Below are positions 36,293 through 40,503 of a stretch of DNA of 40,503 bases, piece by piece (positions within the stretch are counted from its first letter, which is position 1; every line of letters starts with the position of its first letter). Under the pieces are notes generated by a model. That model did no database searches. It was not told the DNA's origin and worked only from the letters and a program-made list of their open reading frames with translations. Made by a program: the position numbers and the translations under genes. The DNA is from a virus: positions 1-40,503 of IMG/VR virus record IMGVR_UViG_3300032304_001807; one strand, 5' to 3'.

Positions 36293-36745
36293 ATGATGTT
36301 GAATGAACGAATAGAACAGTATACTCCAATTAGTTATAATCAATGGTATTGGTGGAGACGATTTAAATCACGTGACACACTACACAAGTATCAACCACTT
36401 GAAGCCAAAATCAAAAATGGTGATTTTGAAGTAAGTGATTATCATTGGTGGTCGTTGTGGGAAAATGAATTGGAAAAAGAAGCCATAGCCAAGCTAGAAG
36501 ATCCTAATAAGCAACATGAGTTAAGATGTTTATTTGGAGAGCGTAAACGCAGATTAACTGAAGACTATATTAAAGACGAAGCTAAAATATTAGAAGCAAT
36601 GTATAAAGACTTCCGTGTTGAGCTTAAAATGAAACAAGAAGAAGTAGAAGATGAAATGCTTCAGTTTGAAGGCACATTGTCAGAATTCTATTATTATATT
36701 TATAACAAAAAAAAAGCAAATGGAAATCAAAGACATCCTCAGTGA
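36293..36745 (+). CDS. Conserved protein of unknown function
   Basis: A 150-residue, Trp/Tyr- and Glu-rich helical protein: YNQWYWWRRFKSRDTLHKYQ, EVSDYHWWSLWENELEKEAI and a long charged helix to the end. No catalytic motif or membrane segment. ATG 36296 is an alternative start. Its end overlaps the next gene by 26 nt. Confidence 0.62.
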   Translation: MMLNERIEQYTPISYNQWYWWRRFKSRDTLHKYQPLEAKIKNGDFEVSDYHWWSLWENELEKEAIAKLEDPNKQHELRCLFGERKRRLTEDYIKDEAKILEAMYKDFRVELKMKQEEVEDEMLQFEGTLSEFYYYIYNKKKANGNQRHPQ

Positions 36746-36917
36746 ATTAATCACAGTAGCAACAAACGTATTGAACGAAAAAGGCGCACCCGAAAACTTC
36801 GATTTAGAAGACTTCATCACAACGATGGAAGATTATTATGAAGAATTGGATGAGATAGGAGCATTTCATTTTGAAGATGAAGGTGACGGATATGAGTTTG
36901 ATGAAGACGAATATTAA
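36720..36917 (+). CDS. Small acidic protein of unknown function
   Basis: A 65-residue protein from ATG 36720; the longer start at 36651 lies deep in the previous gene. A helix (IKDILSELITVATNVLNEKG) precedes a strongly acidic tail (FEDEGDGYEFDEDEY). DNA-mimic or inhibitor functions are common for such acidic phage proteins, but nothing specific supports it. Confidence 0.6.
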   Translation: MEIKDILSELITVATNVLNEKGAPENFDLEDFITTMEDYYEELDEIGAFHFEDEGDGYEFDEDEY

Positions 36918-36937
36918 TCAATTAAATTAAAATACCA

Positions 36938-37201
36938 ATGAATAGAAATCGACATCGCCTTCTTAATGATATCCAAATAGTAGATATCACATCTCAGGTA
37001 GCTTATGATTTAGTTAAATATAAAACTGAAACAGCAGAAGTGTTAATGGATCATTATTTGAGGGGCGATGCTGAGGGGTTATTCGCTATAGTAAGTGAAT
37101 GGATTGAAGCGGCCGAAGATGAAATAAAGAGACAACTTAATATGGAGTTAACAGAAGATTCATTTGATGATGATAATTACACCCCAAGTTACGATTTTTA
37201 A
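36938..37201 (+). CDS. Small helical protein of unknown function
   Basis: An 87-residue protein: IVDITSQVAYDLVKYKTETA, VSEWIEAAEDEIKRQLNMEL and an acidic end (DSFDDDNYTPSYDF). No family recognised. It is 20 nt downstream of the previous gene. Confidence 0.6.
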   Translation: MNRNRHRLLNDIQIVDITSQVAYDLVKYKTETAEVLMDHYLRGDAEGLFAIVSEWIEAAEDEIKRQLNMELTEDSFDDDNYTPSYDF

Positions 37202-37222
37202 ACAATAAAAACAAATATAATT

Positions 37223-37495
37223 ATGGCAGCAAAAGCAAAACCAACCCTCACATTTACGGAAGTAAAAGCAATTACTAGAGAACAACTCAACGTACTTAAT
37301 CAAATCAAAGACACATTGGATGATGCTACTGATGAGATTAGGGATTTGGGTGAAAATGGAGAGCAAGATCAAATGTCAATTGGATTTACTTTAGGTAAAC
37401 TCTACGAATCATTGATTATCGCTCACAAACAAGCAGATGATCTTTATGATGAGTTGGATATTGATGATGAAGATACTGATGAAACTGAATGGTAG
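37223..37495 (+). CDS. Small acidic coiled-coil protein of unknown function
   Basis: A 90-residue protein with a helical heptad region (ITREQLNVLNQIKDTLDDAT through RDLGENGEQD) and a very acidic C-terminal end (DDLYDELDIDDEDTDETEW). No motif identifies it. A terminator-like hairpin follows. Confidence 0.6.
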   Translation: MAAKAKPTLTFTEVKAITREQLNVLNQIKDTLDDATDEIRDLGENGEQDQMSIGFTLGKLYESLIIAHKQADDLYDELDIDDEDTDETEW

Positions 37496-37519
37496 TCGTT
37501 AGTATTTAAGAATTAATTT

Positions 37520-37549
37520 GGTGGGCACAATTATTGTGCCTACCTTTAT
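37520..37549 (+). terminator. Rho-independent terminator-like hairpin
   Basis: GGTGGGCACAA-TT-TTGTGCCTACC (37520-30/37533-43, one G-T), then TTTATTTAAATAATAA and the next start 20 nt on. The TTTATTT tract is short. It belongs to a group of similar hairpins at 36246 and 38546. Confidence 0.7.
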
Positions 37550-37563
37550 TTAAATAATAAGTT

Positions 37564-38100
37564 ATGCATAAAACATTAGTAATTCATCCACACGACCAAT
37601 CAACACATTTCCTAAAGCCAATATACGATAATATACCTAATAAAACCATTATCACTGGTGGTCTATTTGTAGATGAAATAAATAAATTAATATATAATCA
37701 TGATCAAATAATAATGTTAGGTCATGGTTCACCTAAAGGTTTATTTGGAGTTAATTTTAAACGTAGTTATGTTATCGATGAAGATCAGGTAGATTTACTT
37801 CAAGATAAAGAATGTATATTCATTTGGTGTCATGCTGATCAATTTGTAAAGGAACATAACTTAAAAGGATTCCATAGTGGTATGTTTATAAGTGAGGTTG
37901 GAGAAGCATTAATATATAAATTGAAAGGTGATAAACAATTAGTAACCGAATCAAACAACACATTTGCATTTATGCTTGGTTCAGTTATTAACCAACCACT
38001 CCCTGAAATATATGAGCAAATCAAAAAGGATTATGGCTGGTTAGCGGAGCGAAATGAAATAGCTAAATATAATCATGAAAGATTGGCTTTGGCAGAGTAA
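37564..38100 (+). CDS. Protein with possible caspase/CHAT-like His-Cys pair
   Basis: A 178-residue protein. KTLVIHPHDQSTHFLKPIY is the first strand and TTHFL-type loop; DQIIMLGHGSPKGLFGVN (47-64) places H54 in a HGxxxG context, and DKECIFIWCHADQFV (81-95) has C89 at the end of a strand, as in caspase-hemoglobinase fold enzymes. The distances are plausible, but the rest of the fold is unverified. Related proteins occur in other phages and plasmids. If the dyad is real, it would be a regulatory or anti-defence peptidase; that is speculative. Confidence 0.62.
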   Translation: MHKTLVIHPHDQSTHFLKPIYDNIPNKTIITGGLFVDEINKLIYNHDQIIMLGHGSPKGLFGVNFKRSYVIDEDQVDLLQDKECIFIWCHADQFVKEHNLKGFHSGMFISEVGEALIYKLKGDKQLVTESNNTFAFMLGSVINQPLPEIYEQIKKDYGWLAERNEIAKYNHERLALAE

Positions 38101-38106
38101 AAGTAT

Positions 38107-38114
38107 TATATTCA
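38107..38114 (+). promoter_or_regulatory. TATATTCA promoter-like element
   Basis: TATATTCA with TTGG at 38083-38086, a 20-nt spacer, then CAAATAAA and ATG 38142. It matches the Bacteroidota promoter layout as well as the copy at 23710. Confidence 0.5.
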
Positions 38115-38141
38115 TACAAATAAAAAAATAAAATAAAAGTT

Positions 38142-38537
38142 ATGAAAAAATCAACACTCCTCGCAGAATTCGACCAAGCAGTACACATTGTAGACAGCTC
38201 ATTCCCATCATTGTACACTAAGAATGATGTAATTAAAGTACTTAGAAATCTTGAAGGTGTACTTAAAGACTTTATAAATGATAAAGAAGAAACATATGAA
38301 TCAATTATTAATATCACTCCTGAACAGTATGATACGCTGATTGATAATATTGCTGATGAGGTTGATAATAATATAAGTACTGGTCATTGCATTGATGAAT
38401 ATGATTTCTCCTTAACATACAATGAAATCCAAGTAGATAGTATCTCAGTCAATAACGATAATCTTAGGGATATTATTGAACAAGTAGTTAATAGATGGGT
38501 AGTTGATATAAAGAATGATGACGATTGTGGTTGCTAA
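38142..38537 (+). CDS. Conserved protein of unknown function
   Basis: A 131-residue, acidic protein. TLLAEFDQAVHIVDSSFPSL, VIKVLRNLEGVLKDFINDKE and PEQYDTLIDNIADEVDNNIS are helical segments with a sequence pattern of alternating Asp and Ile. The end has DIKNDDDCGC. It starts with a TATATTCA element and ends before a hairpin, so it is a single-gene unit. Confidence 0.62.
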   Translation: MKKSTLLAEFDQAVHIVDSSFPSLYTKNDVIKVLRNLEGVLKDFINDKEETYESIINITPEQYDTLIDNIADEVDNNISTGHCIDEYDFSLTYNEIQVDSISVNNDNLRDIIEQVVNRWVVDIKNDDDCGC

Positions 38538-38545
38538 TTAAATTT

Positions 38546-38574
38546 GGTGGGCGGCTTAAAGCCGCCTACCTTTA
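38546..38574 (+). terminator. Rho-independent terminator-like hairpin
   Basis: GGTGGGCGGC-TTAAA-GCCGCCTACC (38546-55/38561-70) followed by TTTATCTAAATC and the next ATG 20 nt on. Nearly the same design as 37520. Confidence 0.75.
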
Positions 38575-38589
38575 TCTAAATCAAATAAC

Positions 38590-38781
38590 ATGAATAAAAT
38601 ACAAATGTATGATGCTATAACAGCATTCGGAAGACAAGTAATATATGATGTAATGGAGTTAGCAGCCTGTTGTGATCTTAAAGTAGCACATAAGTCATTT
38701 AAAAGCCTAAACATGAATCGACATGCCGAGTGTATTGAGTATATGTTTAAAGCAGAATTAAATAAAAAATCAAAAAAGTAA
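38590..38781 (+). CDS. Small helical protein of unknown function
   Basis: A 63-residue protein with cysteines (MELAACCDLKVAHKSFKSLN) and a helical N-terminus (YDAITAFGRQVIYDVM). The C-terminus is lysine-rich. No motif. It lies between a terminator and a tiny membrane ORF. Confidence 0.55.
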   Translation: MNKIQMYDAITAFGRQVIYDVMELAACCDLKVAHKSFKSLNMNRHAECIEYMFKAELNKKSKK

Positions 38782-38783
38782 TT

Positions 38784-38855
38784 ATGGTTTATTTTATAGT
38801 TATAGTTTTATTATTGGCAATTAACGAAAATATTAGACGCAATGGCAGACTTTAG
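38784..38855 (+). CDS. Putative 23-residue membrane peptide
   Basis: A tiny frame with MVYFIVIVLLLAINENIRRN, starting 2 nt after the previous stop and overlapping the next gene by 14 nt. The first 12 residues are hydrophobic. The spacing fits translational coupling, but a chance frame cannot be excluded. Confidence 0.3.
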   Translation: MVYFIVIVLLLAINENIRRNGRL

Positions 38856-39072
38856 TAAACAATGGTGTGATCAAAACGATCCGGATATGCCTTATGACTT
38901 TGATGTTATTGAAGAGTTTAAAAAACTATCCGAAGATCATTGGATACCAATGATATGTGAAGGATATGGCTTTCTAGGTATATTAAATGATAAGGGAGAA
39001 TGTAAGGTATTGATAGATGATAAGTGGGTGTTATTTGATGATGTGATTAATAATTACGATTTACCCTTCTAA
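38842..39072 (+). CDS. Small acidic protein of unknown function
   Basis: A 76-residue, Asp/Trp-rich protein: DFSKQWCDQNDPDMPYDFDV, EDHWIPMICEGYGFLGILND and WVLFDDVINNYDLPF. It looks like a small beta-rich domain. No motif. Confidence 0.58.
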   Translation: MADFSKQWCDQNDPDMPYDFDVIEEFKKLSEDHWIPMICEGYGFLGILNDKGECKVLIDDKWVLFDDVINNYDLPF

Positions 39073-39138
39073 TTTAAAGCTTGTGGCTCACACACCACCA
39101 CCCCCAATCCGTATATACGATTGGCAGGATTAAGGTCA

Positions 39139-39146
39139 TATATTCA
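39139..39146 (+). promoter_or_regulatory. TATATTCA promoter-like element
   Basis: TATATTCA followed by TTCAAATAAAAAGTT and ATG 39162. TTGG at 39121-24 is 14 nt upstream, shorter than in the other copies. A near-palindrome CCAATCCGTATATACGATTGG-like sequence at 39104-39124 lies just before it and could be an operator. Confidence 0.42.
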
Positions 39147-39161
39147 TTCAAATAAAAAGTT

Positions 39162-39371
39162 ATGACAGCACAAGAAAAAGCAGCACAATTAGCAGCAACA
39201 GCAGAGTTAATAGTATTAGCAGAGGTAGGTTTTAAACTAACACCAACCGAGCGTAATAGTATTGCTAAACGCTATGCAATTAATTGTTGTGATGAGGTAT
39301 TAGGGTTTATGGGTGCGGATAGAGGTTATTCATTTTGGGTTGAAGTTAAACAAGAATTAGAAAAAATATGA
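39162..39371 (+). CDS. Small helical protein of unknown function
   Basis: A 69-residue protein: MTAQEKAAQLAATAELIVLA, a helix, and LTPTERNSIAKRYAINCCDE, another. No motif. It shares MTAQE with the next gene, with which it overlaps by ATGA. Confidence 0.58.
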   Translation: MTAQEKAAQLAATAELIVLAEVGFKLTPTERNSIAKRYAINCCDEVLGFMGADRGYSFWVEVKQELEKI

Positions 39372-39559
39372 CAGCACAAGAAATAGAAAAATTAGCCGAA
39401 TCTGCTTGGGAAGGATGTCATCATTGTGATGAGAATGATAAATACTTTTGGATTAAGGGATATGTAATTGGTTATTTACATGCTAGAGTAGATAGTATAG
39501 AAAAACAGATTGGAGCGAGTCGTAATAAGATAGCAGATATGTTAATTAATAATAAATGA
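39368..39559 (+). CDS. Small helical protein of unknown function
   Basis: A 63-residue protein with MTAQEIEKLAESAWEGCHHC and a conserved-looking KYFWIKGYVIGYLHAR segment. Cys/His-rich (CHHC) part may bind metal. Its stop overlaps the next tiny gene. Confidence 0.58.
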   Translation: MTAQEIEKLAESAWEGCHHCDENDKYFWIKGYVIGYLHARVDSIEKQIGASRNKIADMLINNK

Positions 39560-39642
39560 GTATGAAGATTACCAAATTAGACGTATTACTATCATTAATT
39601 ATGGTTTTAACGTGGATATTAATTTACTTATTAACTAAATAG
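39556..39642 (+). CDS. Putative 28-residue membrane peptide
   Basis: MSMKITKLDVLLSLIMVLTW followed by ILIYLLTK: a single hydrophobic helix, starting in a 4-nt overlap (ATGA) with the previous gene. Short, but spacing and composition suggest a real small membrane peptide. Confidence 0.42.
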   Translation: MSMKITKLDVLLSLIMVLTWILIYLLTK

Positions 39643-39643
39643 C

Positions 39644-39790
39644 ATGGCACAGCAAATATACAATCCATTAGGTATATGGTATCCAACTTCAATAACATTC
39701 ATAGTAAATGGAAAAGAATACCGTGAATATTCAGCTCCTATGGATTTATTTTCAATAACGCTTGAATGGATAAGACTAAGTAAATTATAA
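39644..39790 (+). CDS. Small protein of unknown function
   Basis: A 48-residue protein MAQQIYNPLGIWYPTSITFI, then VNGKEYREYSAPMDLFS and a helix. It begins 1 nt after the previous stop and ends 3 nt before the next gene. It looks like a small beta hairpin plus helix. No family. Confidence 0.5.
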   Translation: MAQQIYNPLGIWYPTSITFIVNGKEYREYSAPMDLFSITLEWIRLSKL

Positions 39791-39793
39791 ACT

Positions 39794-40009
39794 ATGGCAC
39801 AACAAACAGCAATTGAATGGTTATATAAAGAACTTTATGGAATACCTCGTACTTTATGGGAAGATCAAATAATAAAGATATTTGAACAAGCAAAAGCAAT
39901 GGAGAAAGAGCAAATAGCAGAAGCATATCGTAAGGGTGTTGAAGAGGATGTATATAATAATCCATTGAAAACGGGTAATGAATACTACAACGAACGATAT
40001 GGAAAATAA
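39794..40009 (+). CDS. Small conserved phage protein
   Basis: A 71-residue protein, MAQQTAIEWLYKELYGIPRT then IIKIFEQAKAMEKEQIAEAY. The pattern of QTAIEWL and FEQAKxMEKEQI is very common in small phage proteins of unknown function. It overlaps the next gene by 11 nt. Confidence 0.68.
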   Translation: MAQQTAIEWLYKELYGIPRTLWEDQIIKIFEQAKAMEKEQIAEAYRKGVEEDVYNNPLKTGNEYYNERYGK

Positions 40010-40208
40010 CATAGCAGCAGGTGATATGATAAAAACACAGGTGGGTGGGCCATATAAGGTTATTAGCGTTAAGGATAATTTAGTAACGTTTAAAATGAAA
40101 AACGGAATTGGAATGACCATAACACAACACGTGACGGAATTGATTAAGCAAACAATAGACGTGTGTGAGTATAGTGGACTAGCATCAGTTAAATCATATA
40201 TAAAATAA
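39999..40208 (+). CDS. Small beta-rich protein of unknown function
   Basis: A 69-residue protein from ATG 39999; the ATG at 39978 lies further inside the previous gene. AAGDMIKTQVGGPYKVISVK then NLVTFKMKNGIGMTIT suggest an SH3-like or KOW-like barrel. No function known. Confidence 0.58.
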   Translation: MENNIAAGDMIKTQVGGPYKVISVKDNLVTFKMKNGIGMTITQHVTELIKQTIDVCEYSGLASVKSYIK

Positions 40209-40214
40209 AATAAT

Positions 40215-40367
40215 ATGGAACAACAAACAATAGACAATATAAATGAAATATTAGATAGGATCGAGGCGAGAATGGATGAAATGAATAAAATGTTGGGTGA
40301 GATAGTGGACGAAATAGATAAACATAAAAATGGATCCAGCAAAACTATAACGAACAAATACGACTAA
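40215..40367 (+). CDS. Small coiled-coil protein of unknown function
   Basis: A 50-residue protein with a heptad region (IDNINEILDRIEARMDEMNK through KMLGEIVDEID) and a polar tail. No motif. It is 6 nt after the previous gene and 2 nt before the next. Confidence 0.55.
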   Translation: MEQQTIDNINEILDRIEARMDEMNKMLGEIVDEIDKHKNGSSKTITNKYD

Positions 40368-40369
40368 TA

Positions 40370-40498
40370 ATGAGAAATAAACGACTACATCAAATTGAGA
40401 ATATAGGTTTTTATGTGACGATAGTGTTCGGTTCAATTGTTATAACGCTTGGTTTTCTAGCGTTGGTGGGCAAGATAGTAATGAGTATATTTAGTTAA
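40370..40498 (+). CDS. Small single-pass membrane protein
   Basis: A 42-residue protein: a charged start (MRNKRLHQIE), then a hydrophobic helix NIGFYVTIVFGSIVITLGFL followed by ALVGKIVMSIFS. It is the last gene in the window. Function unknown. Confidence 0.55.
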   Translation: MRNKRLHQIENIGFYVTIVFGSIVITLGFLALVGKIVMSIFS

Positions 40499-40503
40499 AT
40501 AAA

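Noticed and set aside
39854-40357. A 167-codon minus-strand frame rich in Leu, Phe and Ile
   Set aside because: It is the reverse complement of four small, well-spaced + strand genes; its hydrophobicity is an artefact of AT-rich codons.
1-40503. CRISPR array, insertion sequence or integrase/attachment core
   Set aside because: No regularly spaced repeats, transposase or integrase pattern was found; only homing endonucleases and the short tmRNA-end repeat.

Overview
The window looks like a contiguous piece of a large, AT-rich, T4-type tailed phage genome that infects a member of the Bacteroidota, probably a flavobacterium-like host. T4-type replication genes (a gp44-like clamp-loader ATPase and a gp62-like clamp-loader small subunit), phage chaperonins, homing endonucleases, a tRNA/tmRNA cluster and spanin/holin-like small membrane proteins point to a phage. 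The host guess rests on weak Shine-Dalgarno signals, TTTG/TAnnTTTG-like promoter elements, a tmRNA resume region resembling that of Bacteroidota, and Bacteroidota-style small lipoproteins. No capsid, tail or terminase gene is visible, so this is an accessory and early/middle region rather than the structural module. Every gene I accept is on the + strand and most are tightly packed with ATGA or TAATG overlaps.

Layout. (1) 1-5625: a protein-folding and replication block with the end of an Hsp20-like protein, GroES, GroEL, a cREC receiver-domain protein, the clamp loader (large and small subunits separated by a zinc-ribbon gene and a coiled-coil gene), a MazG-like small protein and a RecB/Cas4-type PD-(D/E)XK nuclease with four cysteines. 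(2) 5670-20779: a 15-kb carbohydrate island with GT4, GT2, GT10-like and other GT-A-like glycosyltransferases, three SAM methyltransferases, an RmlD-like reductase, a minimal DegT-type aminotransferase, an ATP-grasp ligase, an SDR, an SMP-30-like lactonase and a sugar nucleotidyltransferase. Together they look able to make and transfer a decorated sugar or glycan. (3) 20812-24267: a ClpP-like protease whose triad Asp appears to be Glu, several small phage proteins, a degenerate HNH protein and an intact HNH homing endonuclease.

(4) 24263-26468: an RNA-dense, visibly more GC-rich segment. It holds about 800 nt of heavily base-paired non-coding sequence with three tRNA-like modules that have D-arm-like and T arms and acceptor stems but no recognisable anticodon arm, then tRNA-Leu(UAA), an HNH gene, an initiator-type tRNA-Met(CAU), and a complete tmRNA whose tag reading frame is unusually long (23 codons). 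A further HNH gene follows, and a 9-bp copy of the tmRNA 3' end lies just beyond it. The ~800-nt block is the best candidate for an undescribed or rarely described system, possibly a giant ornate RNA of the GOLLD/ROOL kind.

(5) 27089-29360: a lysis-like cassette of small membrane proteins, a lipoprotein and a signal-peptide protein in an overlapping spanin-like arrangement, followed by a single-gene lipoprotein unit with its own host-type promoter and terminator. (6) 29401-40498: many small genes of unknown function mixed with a metallophosphoesterase, a Tat-signal-like protein, a secreted NUC1 nuclease, a SpeD-like (AdoMet decarboxylase-like) protein, a DUF932 protein, a GIY-YIG homing endonuclease and a protein with a possible caspase/CHAT-like His/Cys pair. 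Recurrent hairpin terminators and two recurrent upstream motifs (TATATTTAT and TATATTCA followed by AAATAAA) punctuate this part and suggest at least two promoter classes.
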